Assembly: GCF_004799285.1 (NCBI RefSeq)
Contig: NZ_SSND01000004.1
Location: forward strand, 124,001-188,000
DNA: 64,000 nucleotides
Direction of reading: 5' to 3'
From: Aliigemmobacter aestuarii
Lineage (GTDB): Bacteria > Pseudomonadota > Alphaproteobacteria > Rhodobacterales > Rhodobacteraceae
The position numbers and the translations under genes are program-made. Positions 42,385 through 50,876 of this stretch are shown piece by piece. Position 1 is the first letter of the stretch; every line of letters starts with the position of its first letter. The notes beneath the pieces are model-generated. The model ran no database searches and was not told where the DNA came from. It saw nothing but the letters and a program-made list of their open reading frames with translations.

Positions 42385-43005
42385 TCAGTATTCACCGGCA
42401 CCCTTGCCCGCCAGGATCTTCGGGCGCAGGCGGGCGATGCGATTGCGGCGTGTCGCGGCGGCCTTGCCGGCCGCGATCTGAAGGACATGGCTTTTCCGGC
42501 GTCCGGGGGTGAGCGCCCGGAAGGCCTCGGCAAGGTCCGGGTCGGCGTTCAGCGCCTCGACCAGTTCTTCGGGAAGGTCCGGTTCGGCGCTGTCCTTCGG
42601 CACTGTGATCCCGGCTTCGGCATGGCCCTTCGCCTCGGCCAGAAGGCGCAGGATCCCTGGCGCAAGGCGGGCAACCTCGGCCGCTGCGGTAAAGCGGATC
42701 GCGTCGGGATGGCGCGTGTTGGGGCCCTGGCGTTGCAGCACGCCCTCAGGGTCGCGCAGCAGCGCGGCATTGAAGAAGGTCAGGCGGAAATCGGCACGGA
42801 AGGCGCCGATGATGGCGATGTTGCGGCCAGCGTGGACATAGCAGGGATGTCCCCATTTCACATGCTCGGCCAGCCCCGCCGACAGGCAGATCGCGCGCAG
42901 GGCGGCAAGGCCGTCGGCCCAGTGGCGCGCGGAACAGGCGGGCGTGTCGAACCGGTCGCACCGGCCGCAGCCCCTGGCGAAGAAGTCCTCGACATCGGTG
43001 ATCAT
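42385..43005 (-). CDS. YdeI/DUF1801-like protein
   Basis: A 206-residue protein in two parts. The N half (about 1-120) has the DUF1801 fold features LRAICLSAGLAEHVKWGHPCYVHAGRNIAIIGAFRADFRLTFFNAALL. The C half has the YdeI-type helical tail LPEELVEALNADPDLAEAFRALTPGRRKSHVLQIAAGKAAATRRNRIARLRPKIL, read in pieces. E. coli and Bacillus YdeI relatives are linked to envelope stress and antimicrobial-peptide resistance, but the function is not settled. ATG 43005; frame continuing to 43251 would enter the metZ leader on the other strand. Confidence 0.82.
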   Translation of the reverse strand: MITDVEDFFARGCGRCDRFDTPACSARHWADGLAALRAICLSAGLAEHVKWGHPCYVHAGRNIAIIGAFRADFRLTFFNAALLRDPEGVLQRQGPNTRHPDAIRFTAAAEVARLAPGILRLLAEAKGHAEAGITVPKDSAEPDLPEELVEALNADPDLAEAFRALTPGRRKSHVLQIAAGKAAATRRNRIARLRPKILAGKGAGEY

Positions 43006-43183
43006 GGCGGCAGGGCTCGCAGGGGCAGGGGGGAAGGGATCAAGAGGAAGTCTAGCCCTTGGGCGGCGTGGGCGCACCCGGAAAGGCACACGGTGGCGCA
43101 AGGGCGCATGGGTGAGGATCGACAGGCCATCCCCCGCCGCCGTCGCCGGTTGACGCGCCCGCGCCGTGGGCGTATGCCGCGCA

Positions 43184-43236
43184 ACGTGGCGCTTTGTAAC
43201 CGGATTGCGGGCCACGTTAAACAAGCCGCTAAAGAG
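43184..43236 (+). ncRNA. SAM-II riboswitch
   Basis: Matches the alphaproteobacterial metA-element (SAM-II) consensus. Stem P1 is CGTGGC (43185-43190) with GCCACG (43211-43216). The conserved strand gccacgttaaacaag and gctaaag (43211-43234) follows; it forms the pseudoknot that binds S-adenosylmethionine. It lies directly upstream of metZ, a standard SAM-II target. Confidence 0.92.
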
Positions 43237-43252
43237 GACAGGGATCGACACG

Positions 43253-43285
43253 ACCCCGAGGCCTTGGCGGTTTCGGGGTTTTTTT
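43253..43285 (+). terminator. intrinsic terminator between SAM-II riboswitch and metZ
   Basis: Stem accccga (43253-43259) with tcggggt (43273-43279), followed by seven T (43279-43285). It ends 22 nt before the metZ ATG, so transcription from the riboswitch must read through it. It therefore looks like an attenuator controlled by SAM binding. Confidence 0.75.
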
Positions 43286-43307
43286 CATGCGCGAAGGGGC
43301 GCGGACG

Positions 43308-44495
43308 ATGACGGACAGGAACTGGAAGACGCGCACGACGCTGGTGCACGAAGGCAGTCGCCGCAGCCAGTATGGCGAGATGGCCGAGGCGATCTTCCTG
43401 ACCCAGGGCTTCGCCTACCCTTCGGCCGAGGCCGCCGAGGCGCGGTTCGTCAAGGCGGGCGAGGACGAATTCATCTATGCCCGCTACGGCAACCCCACGA
43501 CGCGCATGTTCGAGGAACGGATCGCCGCGCTGGAAGGCACCGAGGACGCCTTCGCCACCGCCAGCGGCATGGCCGCCGTCAACGGGGCGCTGGTGTCGAT
43601 GCTCAGGGCCGGCGATCATGTCGTCAGCGCCCGCGCGCTGTTCGGGTCGTGCCTTTACATCCTCGAGGAAATCCTGACTCGCTTCGGCGTCGAGGTGACA
43701 TTCGTCGATGGCGCCAACCTTGATCAGTGGCGCGCAGCGGTCCGGCCGGGGGTTACGAAGGCGGTGTTCTTCGAGTCCATGTCGAACCCCACGCTGGAAC
43801 TGGTCGACATCCGCTCCGTGTCGGACATCGCCCATGCGGCGGGCGCGCTGGTGATCGTGGACAATGTCTTTTCCACGCCGGTCTTTTCGCGCGCGGTCGA
43901 ACTGGGGGCCGATGTCGTGGTCTATTCCACGACCAAGCACATCGACGGTCAGGGCCGCGCGCTTGGTGGCGTGATCTGCGGCACGACGGCGTACATCCGC
44001 AAGACGGTGGAACCCTACATGAAGCACACCGGCGGGTCGATGAGCCCGTTCACCGCCTGGATCATGCTGAACGGGATGGTGACGCTGGACCTGCGGTGCC
44101 GGGCGATGGCCGACAGCGCCCTTCAGGTGGCCCGTGCGCTGGAAGGCGACGCGCGCCTGTCGCGGGTGATCTTTCCGGGTCTTGCCAGCCATCCGCAGGC
44201 GGCGCTGGCCGAGGCGCAGATGGGGTCGGGCGGCACGATGGTGGCCTTCGAGATCCGGGGCGGCAAGGAGGCGGCCTTCCGCTTCATGAACGCGCTGGAG
44301 ATCATCAAGATCTCGAACAATCTGGGCGATGCGAAATCCATCGCGACCCACCCGGCGACGACCACGCACCAGCGCCTTCCCGACGACCAGAAGGTGGCGC
44401 TGGGGATCACGCCGGGGCTGATCCGGCTTTCGGTCGGGCTGGAGGACGCGGGCGACCTGATTGCCGACCTGCGGCGCGGGCTGGATGCGGTTTGA
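43308..44495 (+). CDS. metZ: O-succinylhomoserine sulfhydrylase
   Basis: A 395-residue PLP enzyme of the Cys/Met metabolism family, making homocysteine from O-succinylhomoserine and sulfide. Seen: TRTTLVHEGSRRSQYGEMAEAIFLTQGF, YARYGNPTTRMFEERIAALEG, the PLP Schiff-base region VVYSTTKHIDGQGRALGGVICG with its Lys, and TTHQRLPDDQKVALGITPGLIRLSVGLED. I start at ATG 43308 (AAGGGG 8 nt upstream), not the ATG at 43287 that directly follows the T-run. Controlled by the SAM-II riboswitch and probably the terminator upstream. Confidence 0.93.
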   Translation: MTDRNWKTRTTLVHEGSRRSQYGEMAEAIFLTQGFAYPSAEAAEARFVKAGEDEFIYARYGNPTTRMFEERIAALEGTEDAFATASGMAAVNGALVSMLRAGDHVVSARALFGSCLYILEEILTRFGVEVTFVDGANLDQWRAAVRPGVTKAVFFESMSNPTLELVDIRSVSDIAHAAGALVIVDNVFSTPVFSRAVELGADVVVYSTTKHIDGQGRALGGVICGTTAYIRKTVEPYMKHTGGSMSPFTAWIMLNGMVTLDLRCRAMADSALQVARALEGDARLSRVIFPGLASHPQAALAEAQMGSGGTMVAFEIRGGKEAAFRFMNALEIIKISNNLGDAKSIATHPATTTHQRLPDDQKVALGITPGLIRLSVGLEDAGDLIADLRRGLDAV

Positions 44496-44681
44496 GGCGC
44501 GGGGGCGGGCGGTGCCGGATTCGTCGCGCCTCGTCTTTCATTCGTCGCATCGGGCCCCTATCTTTTTGGGGCAAGCAGCGATAATGCTGCGGTGAACTGA
44601 TCCGGGCGGAAGGGCCGTCCGTATATCCTGTTGACATTGAAGGCCGGGGCACCCCCCTGCCGGAACCGAAAGGACATCCAG
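44496..44681 (+). promoter_or_regulatory. metZ-folE2 gap with two small inverted repeats
   Basis: Contains gcccc...ggggc (around 44553-44572) with a T-rich loop, and gcagc/gctgc (around 44577-44592). Either could be a weak terminator for metZ. A TTGACA at 44631-44636 may be a -35 for folE2, but no convincing -10 follows. No Zur-type palindrome was found. Confidence 0.35.
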
Positions 44682-45770
44682 ATGAACATCCACACCCCCG
44701 AGATGGATCGCAAGCCCGCTGCCGAGGATGTCGAGGCGGCTCTGGCCCTGATCCGCCGTTGGGCCGGCAAGGCGACGGATGCCGAGATGCTGGCGCTTGA
44801 TCCTGCGGCGCGGGCCTTGATCGGGGATGGCTATCCGGACCTCAGCACCGTCTATCCCGCCGATTTCCGGGCCGATGCCGCCTACAAGGACACGCTGCCC
44901 GATCTGCAGAACGGCCCGGCCAGCCTGATCCGCGGGGCAAAGACCCAGATCCAGCATGTGGGAATTTCGAATTTCCGCCTGCCGATCCGCTACCACACGC
45001 GGGATAACGGCGACCTGACGCTGGAAACCAGCGTGACCGGCACCGTGTCGCTGGAGGCCGAAAAGAAGGGCATCAACATGAGCCGCATCATGCGGTCCTT
45101 CTATGCCCATGCCGAACGCGATTTCAGCTTCGAGGTGATCGAACACGCGCTTGAGGACTACAAGCGCGATCTGGACAGCTTCGATGCGCGCATCCAGATG
45201 CGGTTCTCCTTCCCGGTGAAGGTGTCGTCGCTGCGGTCGGGGCTGTCGGGCTGGCAGTATTACGACATCGCGCTGGAACTGGTGGACGTGGCCGGGGTGC
45301 GCAAGCGGATCATGCACCTCGATTACGTCTACTCCTCGACCTGCCCCTGTTCGCTGGAATTGTCGGAACATGCCCGGCGGACGCGCGGGCAACTGGCAAC
45401 GCCCCATTCGCAGCGCTCGGTCGCGCGGATTTCGGTGGTGGCCGAGGATGGCCCCTGCCTGTGGTTCGAGGATCTGATCGACATCGCCCGCCGCGCCGTC
45501 CCGACGGAAACCCAGGTCATGGTCAAGCGCGAGGACGAACAGGCCTTCGCCGAACTGAACGCGGCGAACCCGATCTTCGTCGAGGATGCCGCGCGCAGCT
45601 TTGCCGAACAGCTGCTGGCCGATCCTCGGGTGGGCGATTTCCGGGTTGTGGCCAGCCATCAGGAAAGCCTGCACAGCCACGATGCCGTGTCGGTGCTGAC
45701 CGAAGGCGCGACCTTCGCCAGCGAAAGCCTTGACCCGCGCCTGTTCGCCACGCTGTTTCACGTCGGCTGA
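44682..45770 (+). CDS. folE2: GTP cyclohydrolase FolE2 (type IB)
   Basis: A 362-residue FolE2, making 7,8-dihydroneopterin triphosphate from GTP for folate. Seen: ISNFRLPIRYHTRDNGDL, SLEAEKKGINMSRIMRSFYAHAE, FPVKVSSLRSGLSGWQYYDI and the metal/catalytic Cys segment SSTCPCSLELSEHARR, all typical. FolE2 uses metals other than zinc and replaces FolE in many bacteria under zinc limitation. It is far from folB-folP (58-60 kb). The ATG at 44682 has AAAGGA 8 nt upstream. Confidence 0.95.
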   Translation: MNIHTPEMDRKPAAEDVEAALALIRRWAGKATDAEMLALDPAARALIGDGYPDLSTVYPADFRADAAYKDTLPDLQNGPASLIRGAKTQIQHVGISNFRLPIRYHTRDNGDLTLETSVTGTVSLEAEKKGINMSRIMRSFYAHAERDFSFEVIEHALEDYKRDLDSFDARIQMRFSFPVKVSSLRSGLSGWQYYDIALELVDVAGVRKRIMHLDYVYSSTCPCSLELSEHARRTRGQLATPHSQRSVARISVVAEDGPCLWFEDLIDIARRAVPTETQVMVKREDEQAFAELNAANPIFVEDAARSFAEQLLADPRVGDFRVVASHQESLHSHDAVSVLTEGATFASESLDPRLFATLFHVG

Positions 45771-45901
45771 TATCCGGGCGGCGCTGAGGGCCGGCTGGCT
45801 TCCGGCGCGCAGCGCGTTGCGGGGCGGCAGATCGCGTCACGCCACGATTCGCCGTATTGATCTTGACGCAACCGGTCGAAACGTGGATCGGTTCGCGCAT
45901 C

Positions 45902-47356
45902 ATGATCGACTTGCGCAGCGTCGCTTATATTCTCGGTCGTCTTCTTGTGGTCTTCGGGATCCTGATGCTGGTTCCGGCTTTGGTAGACCTCATCTTTACA
46001 GAGGATCAGGATGCGGGGGCGTATCTGCTGTCGGCCGGTGTCACGGCCGGAACCGGCGGGATGGTGGTTCTTGCGACACGAAACGCCCTGGGGCGCGCGC
46101 TTGATTTCCGCTCGGCCACACTGCTGACCCTTGGGATCTGGCTGTTGATGCCGCTGTTCGGGGCCTTGCCCTTTATTCTTGGCGCTCCGCAACTGTCCTT
46201 CACCGACGGGTATTTCGAGGCCGCTTCGGGTGTGACCACGACCGGGGCAACCGTCATCGTCGGGTTGGAAGGCTATCCGGTTGCCATGAACCTGTGGCGC
46301 GGGATGCTGAACTGGACCGGCGGGCTTGGCGTTGCGTTCCTGGCCATGATCTTTCTGCCCGTGATGCGCATCGGCGGGATGCAGTTCTTCCGGTCCGAAG
46401 GGTTCGACACGTTCGGCAAGGTTCTGCCACGCGCCTCGGATATCGCGCGAAGCCTGTTCCAGGTCTATGCATGGCTGACGGTGGCGGCTGCGGCCTGTTA
46501 TCTTGCGGCCGGGATGACACCTCTGGATGCGGCGGTCCACGCGATGGCGTCGATTTCGACCGGAGGGTTTTCGGCCAGTGATGCCAGTTTCGGAAAGTAC
46601 CCCGGCGCAGGCGAATATGCCGGTGCCCTGTTCATGATCCTCGGGGCATTGCCCTATGTCCGCTACATCGAACTGTCGCGCGGTGGGTCCCCCCGACCGA
46701 TCTGGCGGGATGTGCAGGTTCGCGCCTTTCTGGTCTGGATGGCCGTCGCCGTGATGGCGTGCACATTGTGGCGCAAGGCCGTCGCGGGGGGCGAGTTCGA
46801 AGACGTCTTTCGCGACGCCCTGTTCAACATCGTGTCGATCTTCACGGGCACGGGGTTCTTTTCCGGCAGTTTCGCCAGTTGGGGCGGGTTTGCATTGGCC
46901 GTAGCCTTCGCCGTGGGGTTCGTCGGCGGGTGTTCGGGGTCCAGCACCGGGGCGCTGAGCGTGTTCCGGGTGCAGATCGCCGCCGCCGCGATCGGGTCGG
47001 CGATCCGTTCGATCCCGTTTCCCGACCGGCTGTCCCCGATCCGCTATGGCGGTCGGTCGGTCGACATGGACACGATCAACGGGCTGATCCTGTTCATATC
47101 CGCCTATGTCGTGGTCTTCGGCCTGTGCACGGTCGCCGTCTCGTTCACCGGGGTCGATCTGGAATCCTCGATCTTCGCGGTCTGGGCATCGCTTGGGAAC
47201 ATCGGTTACGGATTTGGCCCGCTGGTGGCTCCGACGGGGACCTTCATCGACTTTCCCGAGACAGCGAAATGGGCGCTGTCCATTGCGATGCTGACCGGGC
47301 GCCTGTCGCTGCTGTCCTTCCTGGTGATCCTGCTGCCAGCGTTCTGGCGCAATTGA
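45902..47356 (+). CDS. TrkH family potassium uptake protein, copy 1
   Basis: A 484-residue TrkH/KtrB-type K+ channel-like subunit with the four-fold MPM repeat. The four pore segments are GVTTTGATV (near residue 110), STGGFSA (near 220), FTGTGFFSG (near 320) and GNIGYGFG (near 430), each carrying the filter Gly. It acts in the inner membrane with TrkA, which gates it with NAD/ATP; no TrkA is encoded here. ATG 45902. The frame extends further upstream to 45857 without a ribosome site. Followed after 55 nt by a paralogue. Confidence 0.92.
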   Translation: MIDLRSVAYILGRLLVVFGILMLVPALVDLIFTEDQDAGAYLLSAGVTAGTGGMVVLATRNALGRALDFRSATLLTLGIWLLMPLFGALPFILGAPQLSFTDGYFEAASGVTTTGATVIVGLEGYPVAMNLWRGMLNWTGGLGVAFLAMIFLPVMRIGGMQFFRSEGFDTFGKVLPRASDIARSLFQVYAWLTVAAAACYLAAGMTPLDAAVHAMASISTGGFSASDASFGKYPGAGEYAGALFMILGALPYVRYIELSRGGSPRPIWRDVQVRAFLVWMAVAVMACTLWRKAVAGGEFEDVFRDALFNIVSIFTGTGFFSGSFASWGGFALAVAFAVGFVGGCSGSSTGALSVFRVQIAAAAIGSAIRSIPFPDRLSPIRYGGRSVDMDTINGLILFISAYVVVFGLCTVAVSFTGVDLESSIFAVWASLGNIGYGFGPLVAPTGTFIDFPETAKWALSIAMLTGRLSLLSFLVILLPAFWRN

Positions 47357-47411
47357 CAGGGACGAGCCTTCGGCGTTGACAGCCGCGCCTTGCCGGGCCA
47401 AGCCTTCGCCC

Positions 47412-48860
47412 ATGATCGACCTTCGCCCCGTTGGCTACATCATCGGCCTCTTGCTTGTCGCCTTGGGGGCGTTGATGCTGTTCCCCATGGCGCTGGATCA
47501 GTTTTCCGGCGACCCCAACTGGCGCGCGATGCTGGAGGCCGCGATCATCACGGCGACCTCGGGCGGGGTTCTGGCACTGGCCTGCGCAAATGCAACCGTG
47601 CGGGGCCTGACGCTGCAACAGTCCTTCATCCTGACGACCGGGGTCTGGGTCGCGCTTCCGGCCTTCGGTGCGCTGCCGCTGATCCTTGGGGCGCCGGGGC
47701 TTGATCCGGTGGATGCGCTGTTCGAATCCGTTTCGGGGATGACCACGACCGGCACGACGGTGATCGCGGGGCTTGACGGTCTGCCGCGCGGCGCGAACCT
47801 GTGGCGGGGGATGTTGCAATGGCTGGGCGGGCTGGGGATCGTCATCGTTGCGATGATCTTCCTGCCGGTCATGAAGGTCGGCGGGATGCAGTTTTTCCGT
47901 TCGGAAGGGTTCGACACGCTGGGCAAGATCCTGCCCCGTGCGCTGGATATCTCGACCGCGCTGATCCAGATCTACCTTGCCCTGACGGTGGCCTGCGCGG
48001 TGACGTTCTTCGCGCTCGGGATGAACGGGTTCGATGCGGTGATGCATGCCCTGACCACCGTGTCCACGGGCGGTTTTTCCAGCTATGACCGCAGCTTCGG
48101 GGCCTTTGTCGGCGCGCCGGAATATGCGGCGGTGGTGTTCATGATCCTGGCCTCGCTGCCCTTCATCCGTTTCGTTCAGGTGATGCAGGGGCAGTATGCG
48201 CCCCTTTGGCGCGACCCGCAGGTGCGGGCCTATCTGCGCTGGACAGCCTATGCCACCCTGGCCGTCGCCCTTTACGAACTGGTCCATATCGGCGGTTCGG
48301 TGGAACCCGTCTTGCGTGAGTCGCTGTTCAACGTGGTTTCCACCTTCTCGGGCACGGGCCTTGCCTCGGTCGACCTGTCGTCATGGGGGCCGTTCCCCTT
48401 CGTCGTGCTGATCGTCGTGGGGCTGATCGGGGGCTGCACCTCATCGACCGGCTGTTCGGTCAAGGTGTTCCGCTACCTGATCCTGTTCGAGGCGATCCGC
48501 GTTCAGATCCGCCGCCTGCACAGCCCCAACGCCACCGTCGCGGTGCGTTACGAGGGCCGGACCGTCGGCGACGACGTGATCAACTCGGTGGTCGTGTTCT
48601 TCACGCTGTTCATCCTCAGCTTCGGGGTGCTCTGCGTGGCCTTGTCCCTGACCGGGCTTGCCCCCAAGACGGCGATCACCGCGGCATGGACCGCGATCGC
48701 CAACGTGGGGCCGGTCTTTGGCCCCGAGGTGGGGGCGACGGGCGCGGTGATGGGCTTTCCCGAAAGCGCCAAGTGGCTGATGATCGCCGGGATGCTGGTC
48801 GGCCGGCTGGAGCTTTTGTCGGTCTATGTCCTGTTCCTGCCCCGCTTCTGGCGGGTGTGA
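47412..48860 (+). CDS. TrkH family potassium uptake protein, copy 2
   Basis: A 482-residue paralogue of the gene just upstream; both start MIDLR and end in PxFWRx. The pore segments are GMTTTGTTV, STGGFSSYD, FSGTGLASV and ANVGPVFG. So the fourth pore loop has NVGP in place of the NIGY of copy 1, a possible conductance difference. It keeps the filter glycines, so it is expected to be functional. The 55-nt gap suggests a shared transcript. Two TrkH units could form different homo- or heterodimers. Confidence 0.92.
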   Translation: MIDLRPVGYIIGLLLVALGALMLFPMALDQFSGDPNWRAMLEAAIITATSGGVLALACANATVRGLTLQQSFILTTGVWVALPAFGALPLILGAPGLDPVDALFESVSGMTTTGTTVIAGLDGLPRGANLWRGMLQWLGGLGIVIVAMIFLPVMKVGGMQFFRSEGFDTLGKILPRALDISTALIQIYLALTVACAVTFFALGMNGFDAVMHALTTVSTGGFSSYDRSFGAFVGAPEYAAVVFMILASLPFIRFVQVMQGQYAPLWRDPQVRAYLRWTAYATLAVALYELVHIGGSVEPVLRESLFNVVSTFSGTGLASVDLSSWGPFPFVVLIVVGLIGGCTSSTGCSVKVFRYLILFEAIRVQIRRLHSPNATVAVRYEGRTVGDDVINSVVVFFTLFILSFGVLCVALSLTGLAPKTAITAAWTAIANVGPVFGPEVGATGAVMGFPESAKWLMIAGMLVGRLELLSVYVLFLPRFWRV

Positions 48861-48875
48861 CGGGACAGGGACGGC

Positions 48876-48900
48876 GGGCCGCCGTGGGTAAGGGCGGCCC
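48876..48900. terminator. possible bidirectional terminator hairpin
   Basis: An 8-bp stem gggccgcc (48876-48883) with ggcggccc (48893-48900), 9-nt loop, between the convergent ends of trkH copy 2 and the trypsin-fold gene. No T-run on either side, so the assignment is weak. Confidence 0.45.
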
Positions 48901-48909
48901 GGCCTGCGG

Positions 48910-50715
48910 TCATTCCCAGCAGGACACCAGAACGGTCATCCGCGTGGCAAGGCGCGTCAGGTCCTCGGGCGCCATCGCGCCGCCGGCTTGCGCCACGCCG
49001 CCGGTGAGGCCAGCCCCCTGAAGCATCCCCAGGATGCGGTCGGAGGGGACGGCGAAGGACACATCGGGCGGCAACTGGCGCGTGCCATCGGGCGCGGCGG
49101 GCTTCAAGAGCCCGATCACCGCGCCGGATTCGTCCAGCACCGGGCCACCCGCGTCGCCGGGCAACGCTGCCAGCGCAAGGCGTGAGACATCGGTTTCGCC
49201 GTTCAGGCCCGTCACGTCCTCGAACCGGCCGAAGGTCAACGCGGGCGAGGGCAGCTGATCTTCATAGCTGTATCCCGCCACGGCGATCTCGCCGCCGATC
49301 CGGGGCGCGTCCTGGCGGAACGCGGCCACCGCCTGCGGCGCGAGCGGTGCGGACGGCCTGACCAGCGCAAGGCCAAGGGCGGCATCCTCGACCGCGACGG
49401 TCGCGTCGTGGTCAAGTTCGATCGTAAGCCTTCCGCAGCCCTGAACCGCCTCGGTCGTGGTCAGCACCGCGCCCGAGCCGTCAACGAAGAAGCCCGACCG
49501 CGACCGGATCGGCCGACGCACCTCGAGCCCGGCCATCAGGCCGCGTTTCGTCGCTTCGGACATGGGCACAAGGCCGGGATCCATCGCGCGGTCGCCGAAG
49601 GGGGCAAAGGAGGTCTGCATCGCCTTCAGCACCCGCGCCATGCGGTCTGCATCGGCCACGGGGTAGGACAGGATATACCCCTTGATCAGCCCGCGCGACA
49701 GTTCCGCGAAGGCGTGGCTTTGAATGCTGCCGTTCCGCCCGGTCATGGTGAAGCTGCGTTCGCGGCGCTCGCGTTCGCCCTCGACCGGCATGATCGCCAG
49801 CGTCTGAAGCACGTCGTAAAGACCATAAAGCGTGGCCTGATCGCCCGGCTGGCTGATCAGCAGGACCGATACGCCCGACCCGTCCTTCTGGGTGAAATGC
49901 ACGAAGGGCGGTTCGTAATGGTCGAACGCGACCAGCGCCGTGGGCAGGGTGATCTCGATCCCGGCCTCTTCTTCGCGCAGGGTCTGCAAACCCAGTTCCT
50001 TCTGTGCCAGATCGTAGGCGGCCAGCAGCGTCTCGCGCTGGAAGGTGGTCAGCACGCCCGAGGCGTCAAAGCCGTTTTCGGCCTGCCAGGCGGCCATCGA
50101 CTTGCGCGTGCCCGGTCCGAAGGCGCCGTCGATCGCGGCGTCGTAATAGCCGAACCATTGCAGGGCGGTCTGCAACGCCTCGCGCGCGGGCCGGTCAAGC
50201 TGGCCTTCGGAACGGCGCGCCTCGGCCGGGGTTTCGTCGACGAACACGGGGGGCGCGGGTTCGGCGGGTGTTTCGGGGGGGGGCGGCGCGGCCTCTGCCG
50301 TGCCGTCGGGCAGCGTCGTTTCCTCCACCGGTTCCGGCAGCGGCGCCGGTTCTACAGCCGCCGCAGCGCCCGCTTCGCCCACGGGCCAGAACCTGTCGCG
50401 GAAGCTGTTGCCCTCGGCGATGTAACTGTCCCCCGGCACAAGCCCGGCGGAGCGCAGGTCGCGCAGCCGCATCTGCGCCTCACCCGCGCCATAGGGGCCA
50501 AGCACGATGGCGTACCAGCCCGAAGACAGCCGGAAACCCGCGACATTGGGGAAGGATTGACCGTAGGCTCGGGCGCGGTCCTCGGCCTCGCGCAGCGTGG
50601 GCTGGGCTTCGATCTGCAACCAGACCTGACCCGGCGCGGCGGCGTCCTGTGCGGCCACGGGACGGGCCAGGACCATCGCGGTAACAAGCGCCACCAGCAT
50701 CACCATGTATTTCAT
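48910..50715 (-). CDS. secreted trypsin-fold protein with SPOR/peptidoglycan-binding domains, catalytic triad lost
   Basis: A 601-residue protein with a signal peptide (MKYMVMLVALVTAMVLARPVAA). Domains: a SPOR-like segment (about 25-95, QAEDRARAYGQ-type repeat with GYAIVLGPYG-like strand), a Pro/Glu-rich linker, a PG_binding_1 domain (about 175-230, LQWFGYYDAAIDGAFGPGTRKSMAAWQ) and a C-terminal trypsin-like barrel from about 395. The His of HtrA-type TNAHVV is Glu422 (TTTEAVQGC), the Asp of DLAL is Gly (LGLALV), and the Ser of GDSGGP is Ala522 (GDAGGP). It is thus predicted inactive as a protease. ATG 50715 is chosen over TTG 50721. Convergent with trkH. Confidence 0.88.
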   Translation of the reverse strand: MKYMVMLVALVTAMVLARPVAAQDAAAPGQVWLQIEAQPTLREAEDRARAYGQSFPNVAGFRLSSGWYAIVLGPYGAGEAQMRLRDLRSAGLVPGDSYIAEGNSFRDRFWPVGEAGAAAAVEPAPLPEPVEETTLPDGTAEAAPPPPETPAEPAPPVFVDETPAEARRSEGQLDRPAREALQTALQWFGYYDAAIDGAFGPGTRKSMAAWQAENGFDASGVLTTFQRETLLAAYDLAQKELGLQTLREEEAGIEITLPTALVAFDHYEPPFVHFTQKDGSGVSVLLISQPGDQATLYGLYDVLQTLAIMPVEGERERRERSFTMTGRNGSIQSHAFAELSRGLIKGYILSYPVADADRMARVLKAMQTSFAPFGDRAMDPGLVPMSEATKRGLMAGLEVRRPIRSRSGFFVDGSGAVLTTTEAVQGCGRLTIELDHDATVAVEDAALGLALVRPSAPLAPQAVAAFRQDAPRIGGEIAVAGYSYEDQLPSPALTFGRFEDVTGLNGETDVSRLALAALPGDAGGPVLDESGAVIGLLKPAAPDGTRQLPPDVSFAVPSDRILGMLQGAGLTGGVAQAGGAMAPEDLTRLATRMTVLVSCWE

Positions 50716-50876
50716 CGTCAAAGATATCCCCGATATGCGTTTTCGGCTCCGGACCCGACGACCCTAGTCGGGACAGGGGGGTGATGCACGCCGAAACTGC
50801 ACGCCTCCCCCCATCGCCGCATTGACCCTTTTCCGCCTTCTGCCTATGGAGAGGGCGCTTTTCAAGGGGTTCGCGC

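Noticed and set aside
43287-43307. ATG at 43287 as metZ start
   Set aside because: It directly follows the terminator T-run with no ribosome site; ATG 43308 has AAGGGG in place.
44553-44592. Zur box or riboswitch before folE2
   Set aside because: No GTTATA-type palindrome and no conserved riboswitch blocks are visible.
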